DNA of 64,000 bases from Helcococcus massiliensis (lineage in GTDB: Bacteria; Bacillota; Clostridia; Tissierellales; Peptoniphilaceae), in the NCBI RefSeq assembly GCF_900258485.1, contig NZ_OGVE01000001.1:62001-126000 (forward strand), in the 5' to 3' direction. A program made the position numbers and the translations under genes. The notes beneath the pieces were generated by a model that was given only the letters and a program-made list of their open reading frames with translations, had not been told where the DNA came from and did not search any database. Shown here one piece after another: positions 44,475 to 54,048 of the stretch. Numbering within the stretch: the first letter of the stretch is position 1; the number at the start of each line of letters is the position of its first letter.

Positions 44475-45392
44475 TTACCAAGCTTTTTTCATTATATAAT
44501 CTATTATTTTATTAGGGCTATTAAATTCTTCTTTAGAGATATCAATCCAGTCGGAATATTCATTTCTCCTAAACCAAGTCAATTGTCTCTTAGCATAACG
44601 TCTAGAATTTCTTTTTATAAGCTCTATCATCTCTTCCTTGCCATATTGGCCTTCTAAATAAGGGATGACTTCCCTATAGCCGATTGCCTTTAAGGACTGG
44701 ACATTTTTGTCTAGGCCTTCATCTAATAAACCCTTAACTTCATCTATCAATCCTTGGTCTATCATTTGATCAACTCTTTTATTTATCCTTTCATAAAGGA
44801 CTTCCCTATCATCAGTTAGGACAAAAAGCTTATAGTCGATATCTTCATTTAAGTTTTCCCTATCGTAATTTATTTTTTTACCGGCCAATTTGTAGACTTC
44901 AATGATTCTTATCATTTTTTTCATATCATTAAGGTTAATATTTTTATAGAGATCAGAATCAATTGCTCTTACCTGGTCTAAAAGACTCTGTGGATCTTCT
45001 TTATACTGGTCTTCTAATTCTTTTCTAAGCTTGTAGTCAGGTTTCACATTTAGAAAATCATAGTCATAAACTAGAGAATCAATATAAAGACCCGTACCCC
45101 CTACTACTACCGGCACCATATCTTTTTCAAAAATATCATCAAATATTTCATAGGCCTGGTTTTGGAAATTTTGTACAGAATAATTTTCATCTGGATCGAC
45201 TATATCAATCATATGGTGGACTATGCCATCCATTTCTTCTTCTTTGATTTTAGCTGTACCTATATCCATTTTCCTATATATTTGCATGGAATCAGCGGAT
45301 ACAATCTCAGTATTCAATTTTTTTGCAAGCTTGATAGCAAGGTCAGACTTACCTACCGCAGTAGGACCAGCTATTATAATTATTTTTTTCAT
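44475..45392 (-). CDS. miaA: tRNA dimethylallyltransferase
   Basis: Adds a dimethylallyl group to A37 of tRNAs reading UNN codons. The P-loop IAGPTAVGKSDLAI is at residues 6-19, SADSMQIYRKMDIGTAKI is the substrate motif, and GGTGLYIDSLVYDYDF and TWFRRNEYSDW close the family signature. Length 305 is usual. In many Firmicutes it follows mutS-mutL-hfq; here it is separate. TAGGAG precedes the ATG. Confidence 0.96.
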   Translation of the reverse strand: MKKIIIIAGPTAVGKSDLAIKLAKKLNTEIVSADSMQIYRKMDIGTAKIKEEEMDGIVHHMIDIVDPDENYSVQNFQNQAYEIFDDIFEKDMVPVVVGGTGLYIDSLVYDYDFLNVKPDYKLRKELEDQYKEDPQSLLDQVRAIDSDLYKNINLNDMKKMIRIIEVYKLAGKKINYDRENLNEDIDYKLFVLTDDREVLYERINKRVDQMIDQGLIDEVKGLLDEGLDKNVQSLKAIGYREVIPYLEGQYGKEEMIELIKRNSRRYAKRQLTWFRRNEYSDWIDISKEEFNSPNKIIDYIMKKAW

Positions 45393-45455
45393 ATTATCTC
45401 CTAAAACTATTATAACATTAATTAGACTTATGTATAATTACAATGCTATATACAC

Positions 45456-45484
45456 TTGACCTTAGTTAATTAGATTAATATAAT
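45456..45484 (+). promoter_or_regulatory. Promoter of the MATE gene
   Basis: TTGACC (45456-45461) and a perfect TATAAT (45479-45484) are 17 bases apart. A start near 45491 would give a leader of about 35 bases. Confidence 0.8.
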
Positions 45485-45525
45485 AGTCTTTGTATCTTAG
45501 AATTTTACAAGAAAAAGGAAGTTAA

Positions 45526-46842
45526 ATGACAAAAACTAATTTATTTAAAACATATTTAAAATACTTATTACCAACCTTGGCCACCATGGTATTATTTTCA
45601 ACCTATACCATGATAGATGGGATCTTTGTTGGACAAGGAGTTGGTAGCCATGCCCTATCAGCTGTAAATATAGCCATGCCTTATGTGGCACTTTTATTTG
45701 CTGTATCCATGCTTATATCTATTGGTAGTTCAAATATCATTACCTATTATTTAGGTAGAAAAGATGAACACAGGGCTAATGAAGCCTTCACTATAGGCTT
45801 ATTTTTATCTTTTACAATTTCCATCATTCTTACTTTAGTAAGTTATTTTAACTTAGATATATTGGTAGATATGCTGGGAGCAACAGACTCTATTAAGGAT
45901 TTAGTAAAAGATTATTTATCTGTAATTATATTATTTAGTACATTTTTTATAATGACCTATATATTTGAAATCATGGTAAAAGCTGATGGTACACCTCAAT
46001 TGGCTATTGTATTTATGGTAGTTTCAGCCTTGACAAATATAGTCTTAGACTATGTATTTATCTTTATATATGACTATGGTGTGAAGGGTGCTGCAGTCGC
46101 AACCGGTATAGCCCAAACCCTACCATGTATTGGTTATGTAATTTATTTTAGGTCTAAGAAGGCTAAATTAAGCTTAACCAAATTTAAGTTAAGGCTAAGC
46201 AATTTAAAGGAAATATTTATTTATGGGGCCCCAGCATCTCTTACAGAATTATCTACAGGTTTTATTATATTAATGTTCAATAACGCCCTAGGAGATAGTT
46301 ATGGTGAAGTAGGATTGACTACATTCTCAGTCTTAGCCTATGTACTTACCCTAGTAGTAAATACTATGCTTGCTATAAACCAAAGTGCCCAACCATTAAC
46401 CTCATACTTTTATGGGGCTAAAGAATATGGTGTAGTAAATAGATTAAAAAGATATATGCTTGTTACTGTAGCTATAGCTGGTATATTGATATTTACCATG
46501 ATACAAATATTCCCAGGCCAGGTATTTGGATTATTCTTCAAGAGTGATGATGTAGAATTTATTAAATTTTCTATCTATGCCTTAAGAATATTTAGCTTAG
46601 GATTTTTAGTTTTAGGTTTTAATACTGGGATCGGTGGATACCTAACTGCTGTAAAAAGACCAAAATATGAATTTATCATATCTGCCCTACGTGGTTATAT
46701 AAGTATAAGCTTGTCTATCATACTTATACCGATGATATTTTCACACCATAGCATATGGTATGCCTTGTTTGCTTCAGAATTATTAACCTTGCTAGTGTCA
46801 CTATTCCTATTAAATAAATCAAGTGAATTAGCTAAAAAATGA
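45526..46842 (+). CDS. MATE family multidrug exporter
   Basis: Polytopic membrane protein of 438 residues with about twelve hydrophobic helices in two related halves, the MATE fold. MATE proteins export cationic drugs or metabolites with Na+ or H+. Visible family blocks include MIDGIFVGQGVGSHALSAVN near residue 25 and VLDYVFIFIYDYGVKGAAVAT near 172 (quoted as position markers). It has its own strong promoter and a terminator. AAAAAGGAAG precedes the ATG. The transported substrate is unknown. Confidence 0.88.
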   Translation: MTKTNLFKTYLKYLLPTLATMVLFSTYTMIDGIFVGQGVGSHALSAVNIAMPYVALLFAVSMLISIGSSNIITYYLGRKDEHRANEAFTIGLFLSFTISIILTLVSYFNLDILVDMLGATDSIKDLVKDYLSVIILFSTFFIMTYIFEIMVKADGTPQLAIVFMVVSALTNIVLDYVFIFIYDYGVKGAAVATGIAQTLPCIGYVIYFRSKKAKLSLTKFKLRLSNLKEIFIYGAPASLTELSTGFIILMFNNALGDSYGEVGLTTFSVLAYVLTLVVNTMLAINQSAQPLTSYFYGAKEYGVVNRLKRYMLVTVAIAGILIFTMIQIFPGQVFGLFFKSDDVEFIKFSIYALRIFSLGFLVLGFNTGIGGYLTAVKRPKYEFIISALRGYISISLSIILIPMIFSHHSIWYALFASELLTLLVSLFLLNKSSELAKK

Positions 46843-46872
46843 GTGTTTAAGAAAACTTGAACACTCATTTTA
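46840..46872. terminator. Bidirectional terminator after MATE and lipoprotein genes
   Basis: TGAGTGTTTAAG and CTTGAACACTCA form a 12-bp stem with one G-T type pair and an AAAA loop, then TTTTAT. The MATE stop codon lies inside the left arm; the opposite-strand lipoprotein gene ends just beyond. Confidence 0.8.
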
Positions 46873-46875
46873 TGC

Positions 46876-47259
46876 TTAGTCTATTAATTTTTCATAAAGA
46901 TTTGAATCGATATTCCAAATGCCTTCATATGGCATTTCTATATAATATCTGCTTACTATATTTTTCTTAGCATAAACATGCAAGTATCTTTTTTTACCAG
47001 CATTTTCTATTTCAAAAGTATGGTAATTATCTACATTTACTGGTGTCTCATTTACAGAAGATTTATTATATTCTTCTATATTTTCTAACATCTTGAAAAA
47101 TTCGTCCTTATCTTTGCTATATTCTTTGCCATCTAATAAGATTTTTGTTTCTGGTCCCTGCATATCGCTTAAGTCTAATTTTACCCTTTTACTTGTACAG
47201 CCGGTAAGTATTAAAATCATAAGTAATACTGTAGCTGTTAAACTAAATATTTTTTTCAT
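46876..47259 (-). CDS. Small lipoprotein of unknown function
   Basis: Protein of 127 residues with a typical lipoprotein signal: basic MKK, a hydrophobic core and the lipobox LTGC at about residues 18-21. The rest is hydrophilic with alternating strands; I do not recognise a family. AAGGAG five bases before the ATG at 47259 sets the start. It lies 9 bases after mutL and is probably carried on the same transcript, without an evident functional link. Confidence 0.75.
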   Translation of the reverse strand: MKKIFSLTATVLLMILILTGCTSKRVKLDLSDMQGPETKILLDGKEYSKDKDEFFKMLENIEEYNKSSVNETPVNVDNYHTFEIENAGKKRYLHVYAKKNIVSRYYIEMPYEGIWNIDSNLYEKLID

Positions 47260-47268
47260 ATACACTCC

Positions 47269-49113
47269 TTATTTATTCAATATATTTATAAACTCATCTC
47301 TAGATAAGTTATATATTATACTTTGGCCATTTTCTGTTGTATAAGGATTATCAAGCTTGCTTAATTCCTTAATAAGGACTTGGGCTTGGCCTATACTTAA
47401 ATTGTTTGTTCCAGATGATGCCATGGCTATTGAAGACCTTAAGACCTTGTCTTTTTTGTCTTTTTCATAAGAACTTATATCATCTAAAAGACTTCTAAAG
47501 TTTTCAATATTTGATGGCTGGTCAAAGTAATATGGAATTGACCTTATAGCTATTGAAGACTCATCGAAGAGGTCAATATCATAGCCTAAGTCATTAAATA
47601 AATCTTTATTTTCTTCAAATATATTTAATTCACTATTGGAAAGATTTACTATAATTGGCTTCAATAGGTCTTGGCTAATATTTTCTTCATTATTTATAGT
47701 AGCTTCATAAATAAGTTTTTGCTTGGCCCTATTTATATCGACTATTTTTAAATTTTTATTTTCAAAATCTTCAATAAGTATATAACGGTTGAAGATAATA
47801 GCCCTTATATCTTCGATTTCTAAGTCAAAAGAAGTTTGGATATTTTCTTCTTCACTTGAATCTGTGTCATTATCGTAGACTTCAAAGCTTTCATATTCAC
47901 TCACATTATTTGGCCAAGTGATATGTTCAAGATCTTCAAAATCAACATCTTCCTTAGATTCTTCTTCAAAAAAGTTTTCAAGTGGTTGGCTTTGTTTTGG
48001 TTGATAATCTTTCACATCAGCAGGTTGCTTGTAAGCATCTAAAACACGTTTATATCCATCACCTTGGTTGAGGTCATAAAAAGATATCAAGCTATCTTCT
48101 TTTTCAACTTTTTTAATGGTTTTTGGAAGGTTGGCTTCCATTAGTCCATCATAAATTTTCTTATAAAGTATATCGGTCAATTCATCCAGATAGGAGAATT
48201 TAATCCTTTGCTTGTTTGGATGAATGTTTACATCTATTAGGCTAGGGTCTACCTCTATTTTGATATCATAGAGAGGAAACCTACCACTAGGTATTAGATT
48301 GCTATAGGCTCTTTCTATGCTGTCTGCTATGTCCTTATTTTCAATATATCTGCCATTGACATAAACAAATTGCATGGACCTATTTCCCTTGTAAATCTTG
48401 TTATTTGAAACGAGGGCTTTCACCTTATAATGGTTAGACTCAAAGCTTAAATCAATTGAATTTTCAATAAAATCTTTACCAAACATGGTTTCATAGTTTA
48501 TATCTCTTGTAGACTTACTTGAAGTCTTGAAAACTTCCCTATTATTCCTTATATAGCTAAAAGAAATATGTGGATTTCCTATGGCAAAGATATACATAAG
48601 CTGTGTTATCTTATTGGCCTCACTTAAGTCTGATGATAAAAACTTTTGTCTGACAGGTATATATTTAAATAAATCAAATACTTCTATACTTGTACCAGTA
48701 TTCATGGCTATAGACTTATTTTCTACCATTTTATTGTTGTCAAATTCAACATGACTAGCAAGGTCTTCGTCTATATTTTTTGTCTTGACTGTGACCTTTG
48801 ATACGGCAATGATTGACGCCAAGGCTTCACCACGAAATCCCATAGAAAAGCTAGAATACAAATCATCAAATTCTTTAATCTTTGATGTGGCATGTCTGGT
48901 AAAGGCCAATTCAATATCATCCGCCTTTATACCATGACCATCATCACTTACTCTTATATAAGATTTACCACCATCTATGATTTCTACAGAGATATTTTTT
49001 GCCCCTGCATCTATTGAGTTTTCTACTAGTTCCTTTACTATAGAAGCTGGTCTTTCTATTACTTCACCAGCAGCTATTTTTTGAATGGTATCATTTGATA
49101 GGAGATTAATCAT
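47269..49113 (-). CDS. mutL: DNA mismatch repair protein MutL, endonuclease motifs missing
   Basis: Couples MutS recognition to repair. The GHKL ATPase domain is intact: IAAGEVIERPASIVKELVEN, SDDGHGI and GFRGEALASI in the first 105 residues, and the transducer to about 330. An acidic linker follows (about 370-440). The C-terminal dimerisation domain keeps the fold pattern but not the metal site: DQHAxxxER is DINRAKQK (about 459-466), the ACKxAI block reads SIAMASSGTNN, and CPHGRP is TTENGQS (592-598). Length 614. It overlaps mutS by 8 bases. Confidence 0.95.
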   Translation of the reverse strand: MINLLSNDTIQKIAAGEVIERPASIVKELVENSIDAGAKNISVEIIDGGKSYIRVSDDGHGIKADDIELAFTRHATSKIKEFDDLYSSFSMGFRGEALASIIAVSKVTVKTKNIDEDLASHVEFDNNKMVENKSIAMNTGTSIEVFDLFKYIPVRQKFLSSDLSEANKITQLMYIFAIGNPHISFSYIRNNREVFKTSSKSTRDINYETMFGKDFIENSIDLSFESNHYKVKALVSNNKIYKGNRSMQFVYVNGRYIENKDIADSIERAYSNLIPSGRFPLYDIKIEVDPSLIDVNIHPNKQRIKFSYLDELTDILYKKIYDGLMEANLPKTIKKVEKEDSLISFYDLNQGDGYKRVLDAYKQPADVKDYQPKQSQPLENFFEEESKEDVDFEDLEHITWPNNVSEYESFEVYDNDTDSSEEENIQTSFDLEIEDIRAIIFNRYILIEDFENKNLKIVDINRAKQKLIYEATINNEENISQDLLKPIIVNLSNSELNIFEENKDLFNDLGYDIDLFDESSIAIRSIPYYFDQPSNIENFRSLLDDISSYEKDKKDKVLRSSIAMASSGTNNLSIGQAQVLIKELSKLDNPYTTENGQSIIYNLSRDEFINILNK

Positions 49114-51724
49114 TGTAAATGTCCTTTGCCTTATTCATTAAGGATTCAAGTTTTTCTAGGGCTTGAATACCCGTAATATTGTTTATATCTATATCTTTTA
49201 TTTCATGTAAAAGTATTTCTGTTTCCAAGGTATTGTATTTAGGGCTTTCTTCTAAATTCATACTTATTTGTCCATCACTAGTAAAATCTGGCCTTTGATC
49301 TATATTTTCCAAGATATGTTTGGCCCTTGCTATTATTTCACTTGGAAGACCTGCTAATTTAGCAACCTCTATACCATATGATTTGTCAGTCTTACCCCTT
49401 ATTATTTTTCTTAAAAAAATTATATCTCCATCTTTTTCTTCGATTTCTACCTTGAGATTTTCCAATGTTGGGATTTCATCTTCCAAGGATGTAAGCTCGT
49501 GGTAGTGGGTAGCAAACAAGGTCTTTGACTTATTATGTTTAGTGATATATTCAACTATAGACTTGGCTATTGAATAGCCATCATTGGTCCCTGTTCCCCT
49601 ACCTACTTCATCAAGAATGATAAAGGAATTTTCTCCAGCATTTTTTATAATATTGGACATTTCATTCATCTCAACCATGAAAGTAGAATCACCCTTGGCT
49701 AAGTTGTCTGATGCCCCTATCCTAGTGAATATAGCGTCTGAAATTGAAATATCTGCGGCCTTAGCAGGCACAAAAGATCCAATCTGACCCATTAATAGTA
49801 TCAAGGCTAATTGCCTCATATAGGTTGATTTACCAGCCATATTAGGTCCAGTAATTATCTGGAAGGTCTTATCATTTTTCCCGATTACAGCATCATTTGC
49901 TATAAAGGCATTTGCACCCAAACTTAGCTCAACGACTGGATGTCTACCTTCAGAAATACTAATATAGTTTTCCTTGTTGAATATTGGTCTAGTATAATTG
50001 TTATTTAAGGCCACCTTAGCAAAGGAATTTAAGGCATCTACTGTAGAAATCGTATCTGTTGTAGCCTTGATACGGGTAGATGCTTCCGATATAGTTTGTC
50101 TGATATCATTAAACAATTGATATTCTAAGTCTTCTACTTCAGATTGGCTTCCTAAGATCATATCTGACAGTTCATTTAAATAAGTTGTAATATATCTTTC
50201 ACTATTTTTCAAGGTTTGTCTTCTGGTATAGTCTTCAGGCACCTTGTCAAGGTAAGAATTTGTAATTTCTATAAAATATCCGACATTTTTATTGTAGGAT
50301 ATTTTTAATTTTGGTATGCCAGTTTTTTTCTTTTGTTCAACTTCATATTCGACCATTAATTCCTTACCTCTAACAGATGAAGTTCTTAACTGGTCTAAGT
50401 CTTCACTATAGCCTGATTTTATAAGCCCACCCTCACTTATCTGTATAGGAGGGTTTTCGACTATAGCCTTATCAATAAGATCATGTAAGTCCTCTAAAGT
50501 ATCAAAATTGTTAGATAAATTTTCAAATCCTTTGAAGCTTGATCCTTCAAGTAAGGACTTAAATTTAGGTAGGTTTTCTATGGAATTTTTTAACAATAAT
50601 AAATCTCTAGCATTAGCATTTCTATATGAAATCTTAGACAAGAGCCTTTCTATATCATAAATTTGATTCAATATCTCATCAAGATTCCTAGACAGGTCTT
50701 GATTAGTATATAAGAAATCGACAATATCCAACCTACGATTTATATGGTCCTTATCTAGCAGAGGAAATTCTAACCAGGAATTTATCTTCCTAGATCCCAT
50801 AGGTGTCTCAGCTAAATCAAGTACATGAAACAAGGAATTTTTTCTTGAATTATCATTTAAGTTTTTATGGATTTCCAAGTTTTCCCTAGTAGAAGCATCA
50901 AGCTTCATAAAGACCTCAGTATTGATATATTCAATATCATCAATATGGTCTAACTTGTCTTCCCTGAAAGAATAAATATAGTCTAGTAAAAGACTAATTG
51001 AAACCAAGGAAAAGTACTTGTTAGCAAAAAAGGTCTTATTAAAGTTTTTTACTTTTTTATTTATCTTAGCCATATAGGCTTTTAAATCTAAAGAATCAAG
51101 GTCTACATAAGTTAGGTAAATATTTTTTTGACTTATGTAGGATGCTAAATTTTTAAATGCTAACTTTTCAGACAAAACAATTTCCTTTGGATTTATTTTC
51201 ACTATAAAGTCTAGCAAGTCTCTTTCTATATTGGCTGAATTCAATATTTCTGTAGTCTTAAATTCTCCTGTGGTTATATCTAAGTATGAAATACCATAAG
51301 AATGCTTGTCTCCATAAAGGGCAAGTAAAAAGTTGTTGTCCTTTTCCTTGCCTTCTAAATCTAAGATAGTACCAGGAGAAACAATTTTCACCACATTTCT
51401 TTTTACAATCCCCTTTGATGTAGCAGGGTCTTCGAGCTGCTCTACTATACCAATCTTATAGCCCTTTTCTACCAGCCTATTAATATAAGGATTGGAAGAA
51501 TGATGTGGAACTCCTGCCATAGGAACTCTTTCATCTAAGCCCGCATCCCTACCGGTAAGTACTAACTCTAATTCTTTAGCAGCAATCAAAGCATCATCAA
51601 AAAACATTTCGTAAAAGTCGCCCAACCTGTAAAAAAGGATGAGGTCCCTATATTGGTTTTTGATTTCAATGTATTGCTTCATCATTGGTGTTAATTTTGA
51701 TTGGTCAATCTTATCTATTAACAT
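49106..51724 (-). CDS. mutS: DNA mismatch repair protein MutS
   Basis: Recognises mismatches; 872 residues. The mismatch-binding FYEMFF motif is near residue 38. Core and clamp domains follow, then the ATPase with GPNMAGKSTYMRQ (near 626), DEVGRGTGTNDGYSI and ATHYHELT. The C-terminal helix-turn-helix dimer region ends the protein. The ATG at 51724 has GAGG five bases upstream and lies inside the 3' end of the transporter gene, so translation is coupled. It overlaps mutL by 8 bases. Confidence 0.97.
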   Translation of the reverse strand: MLIDKIDQSKLTPMMKQYIEIKNQYRDLILFYRLGDFYEMFFDDALIAAKELELVLTGRDAGLDERVPMAGVPHHSSNPYINRLVEKGYKIGIVEQLEDPATSKGIVKRNVVKIVSPGTILDLEGKEKDNNFLLALYGDKHSYGISYLDITTGEFKTTEILNSANIERDLLDFIVKINPKEIVLSEKLAFKNLASYISQKNIYLTYVDLDSLDLKAYMAKINKKVKNFNKTFFANKYFSLVSISLLLDYIYSFREDKLDHIDDIEYINTEVFMKLDASTRENLEIHKNLNDNSRKNSLFHVLDLAETPMGSRKINSWLEFPLLDKDHINRRLDIVDFLYTNQDLSRNLDEILNQIYDIERLLSKISYRNANARDLLLLKNSIENLPKFKSLLEGSSFKGFENLSNNFDTLEDLHDLIDKAIVENPPIQISEGGLIKSGYSEDLDQLRTSSVRGKELMVEYEVEQKKKTGIPKLKISYNKNVGYFIEITNSYLDKVPEDYTRRQTLKNSERYITTYLNELSDMILGSQSEVEDLEYQLFNDIRQTISEASTRIKATTDTISTVDALNSFAKVALNNNYTRPIFNKENYISISEGRHPVVELSLGANAFIANDAVIGKNDKTFQIITGPNMAGKSTYMRQLALILLMGQIGSFVPAKAADISISDAIFTRIGASDNLAKGDSTFMVEMNEMSNIIKNAGENSFIILDEVGRGTGTNDGYSIAKSIVEYITKHNKSKTLFATHYHELTSLEDEIPTLENLKVEIEEKDGDIIFLRKIIRGKTDKSYGIEVAKLAGLPSEIIARAKHILENIDQRPDFTSDGQISMNLEESPKYNTLETEILLHEIKDIDINNITGIQALEKLESLMNKAKDIYND

Positions 51725-52661
51725 CTTCACCTCTAATTATCGTCCCTCTAACTTTTGCATCACTTGTTTTGTTTATAATAACTATTCCAATTATAACTAA
51801 AATTAAACCTAAAATAATATATGGATTCAAGCTTTCTCTGAGTACTAGGGCACTTAAGAAGGTACCAAAGAATGGTATAAATAATCTTAAGAAGGCTATT
51901 TCAGATGCCTTATATTCTTGTAAGATGATATACCATAATGAGAAAGCTACTGATGATATCAATGCGGCGTATATGATTAAAATAACTGAAAGAAATGTAA
52001 ATTCCATTACCTTATTTGATAAGATAAATCCAATTACCATAAGTAAAAATCCACCATATAAAAATTGTCCGGCAGAAGAGGCAAATGGAGATATTCCCTT
52101 ACCATGTTTCTTTACATAAATGGTTGATAAGGCGCCTAATATTGAGTTTATAAGCATAAAGCCTTCACCCTTTAGTGTAAAGTTAAAGTCAAAGCCCTTG
52201 TCGATATTTGTGATTATAATTCCTAATATACCAAATAAAATAGCTATTAATTTGTATTTGGTAAATTTTTCTCCCAATAAATAATGGGAAAAGATAACTA
52301 CAAAAAATGTTGAAGATGATGAAATCAAAGCTGACTTCATACCAGATGTATTTCCTGTAGCAACATAGAAGAATAAGTAACCAAAGGTAACAACAATAAG
52401 TCCAAGTTTCAATAAATATGGAAAATTAGTCTTTAATTGGTGTAAGTTTTTCCTATCTAAAAATGACATTATAAATACAACTAATAAACCTGCTAGGAAA
52501 AATCTGATACCTGCTACTAGGATCATTTCACTAGTGTCACCCGCTTGGATACCTAGTTCTCTGTAAGTTAATTTAACTGTTGGAAAGGCTGATCCCCATA
52601 AGAAGGTACAAAATATGGAAATGATATAAGCCCATTTTTTATCTTTAATTAATTTTCTCAA
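51711..52661 (-). CDS. EamA/DMT-family transporter
   Basis: Membrane protein of about 316 residues with ten hydrophobic helices in two EamA repeats, the drug/metabolite transporter pattern. The first helix has FLWGSAFPTVKL, common to the family; the second repeat begins near residue 165. The substrate is unknown. The likely start is TTG at 52661, with GGAGG five bases before it. It overlaps mutS by 14 bases, an unusual but clear coupling of a transporter to mismatch repair genes. Confidence 0.82.
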   Translation of the reverse strand: MRKLIKDKKWAYIISIFCTFLWGSAFPTVKLTYRELGIQAGDTSEMILVAGIRFFLAGLLVVFIMSFLDRKNLHQLKTNFPYLLKLGLIVVTFGYLFFYVATGNTSGMKSALISSSSTFFVVIFSHYLLGEKFTKYKLIAILFGILGIIITNIDKGFDFNFTLKGEGFMLINSILGALSTIYVKKHGKGISPFASSAGQFLYGGFLLMVIGFILSNKVMEFTFLSVILIIYAALISSVAFSLWYIILQEYKASEIAFLRLFIPFFGTFLSALVLRESLNPYIILGLILVIIGIVIINKTSDAKVRGTIIRGEDVNR

Positions 52662-52703
52662 TTTTACCTCCAAATATATAAGATAATTATATCATAGGTA
52701 TTT

Positions 52704-52737
52704 TAAAATAAAAAAAGACTCCTATTGAAGGAGTCTT
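52704..52737 (-). terminator. Terminator after rpsA
   Basis: On the minus strand AAGACTCCT and AGGAGTCTT form a perfect 9-bp stem with a 5-base loop followed by TTTTTTTATTTT. Classical intrinsic terminator ending the long minus-strand unit. Confidence 0.92.
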
Positions 52738-52742
52738 AGTGA

Positions 52743-53963
52743 TTATTCTTCGTCAGATGTGTTTTCTTCATCTTCTAATTTTAATTCTAATAAGTCACCT
52801 AAGTTTGATCCGAATGAATCTTGGCTTGGAGCTTCTTCTCTTTGAGGAGCTTTTTTCTTAGGAGCTGGTTTTCTTTCAGCTTTCTTTTCTTCTTGAACTG
52901 GTTTTTCAGGTTCAATTAAAGCTCTTCTACTTAAAGAAATTCTCTTTTCTTCTGGATTGATTTCTAAAATCTTAACTTCAATCTTGTCGCCAATGTTCAA
53001 TACGTCTGATGGTTTTTCAACGTGTTCTGGTGAGATTTGTGAAACGTGGATTAAACCTTCAACACCTGAAGCTATTCTTACGAATGCACCAAAATCTAAT
53101 AGGTTAACTACTTCACCTTCAACAACATCGCCAACTTTGTATTCATTTTCAAACTTTTCAAAAGGTTTTTCTTGTAATTGTTTTAATCCTAATGATACTC
53201 TGTTCTTTTCTCTGTTAGCTTTTAGGATCTTAACTTCAACTTCATCACCAACATTTAATACTTCTGATGGTTGGTCGATTCTTTCCCATGAAATATCTGA
53301 AATATGAATTAATCCATCAACTCCACCTAAGTCAACAAAAGCACCGAAGTCTACCATACGAACAACTTTACCAGTAACTACTGCTTCTGGTTCAAGTTTT
53401 TCCCAAACCTCATCTAATTTTTCTTCTTGAAGTACACGACTAGATAATACTAATCTTTTCTTCTTTTCATCTAAAGACATAATCTTTGCATCAAGAGTTT
53501 GTCCTTCAAATTGTTTAAAGTTTTTTACGAAATAAGTTGTGATTTGTGATGCTGGTATAAAACCGTTAATACCCATAACTTTTACTAAAAGTCCACCGGT
53601 GTTTGATCCGTAAACAGATGCTTCAACGATTTCTTCGTTTTCAAATTTTTCAACTAGTTTCTTCCAGTTTTTTAATCCAGCAACTCTTGAAGTTGATAAG
53701 GCTACATTACCTTCACCATCATCTAGTTTAATAACATAAACATCGATTTCTTGTCCAACTTCGAATGCATCTAAAGGATTTGCAGCTTCTTCTTCTGACA
53801 TTTCATCCTTTTTGATAATTCCATCAGCACGGTAGTGAATATCTACATATACTTCATCTTCTTTTACTGCAAGTACTTCACCCTTAACTATATCTTTTGG
53901 GTAAATCTTTACCATGCTTTCTTCTACTTGTTCCATAAATTCTTGGTTTGTTAAATTGTCCAT
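52743..53963 (-). CDS. rpsA: S1-domain ribosomal protein, RpsA type
   Basis: RNA-binding protein of 406 residues with four S1 repeats: about 20-90, 105-175, 190-260 (TGKVVRMVDFGAFVDLGGVD) and 275-345 (EGEVVNLLDFGAFVRIASGV). The tail (about 355-406) is rich in K, P and E. Low-GC S1 proteins of this size help translation but are smaller than the six-domain E. coli S1. GGAGG precedes the ATG. In clostridial relatives ispH lies between plsC and this gene and may be fused to it; here it is absent. Confidence 0.94.
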   Translation of the reverse strand: MDNLTNQEFMEQVEESMVKIYPKDIVKGEVLAVKEDEVYVDIHYRADGIIKKDEMSEEEAANPLDAFEVGQEIDVYVIKLDDGEGNVALSTSRVAGLKNWKKLVEKFENEEIVEASVYGSNTGGLLVKVMGINGFIPASQITTYFVKNFKQFEGQTLDAKIMSLDEKKKRLVLSSRVLQEEKLDEVWEKLEPEAVVTGKVVRMVDFGAFVDLGGVDGLIHISDISWERIDQPSEVLNVGDEVEVKILKANREKNRVSLGLKQLQEKPFEKFENEYKVGDVVEGEVVNLLDFGAFVRIASGVEGLIHVSQISPEHVEKPSDVLNIGDKIEVKILEINPEEKRISLSRRALIEPEKPVQEEKKAERKPAPKKKAPQREEAPSQDSFGSNLGDLLELKLEDEENTSDEE

Positions 53964-54013
53964 TAATTGACTTCCTCCTACTTCTAAAATATGATTAAAT
54001 CATACTTTTTTAT

Positions 54014-54042
54014 ATTGTATAATAAAAACTTGCAAATTGCAA
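54014..54042 (-). promoter_or_regulatory. Possible promoter of rpsA
   Basis: On the minus strand TTGCAA (plus 54037-54042) and TACAAT (plus 54014-54019) are 17 bases apart in the 85-bp gap after plsC. It would allow rpsA to be made more than the upstream genes. Confidence 0.55.
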
Positions 54043-54048
54043 CATTTT

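Noticed and set aside
51685-52119. A 144-codon + strand frame across the mutS start and transporter 3' end
   Set aside because: Opposite strand of two clear genes; the hydrophobic look mirrors the transporter codons.
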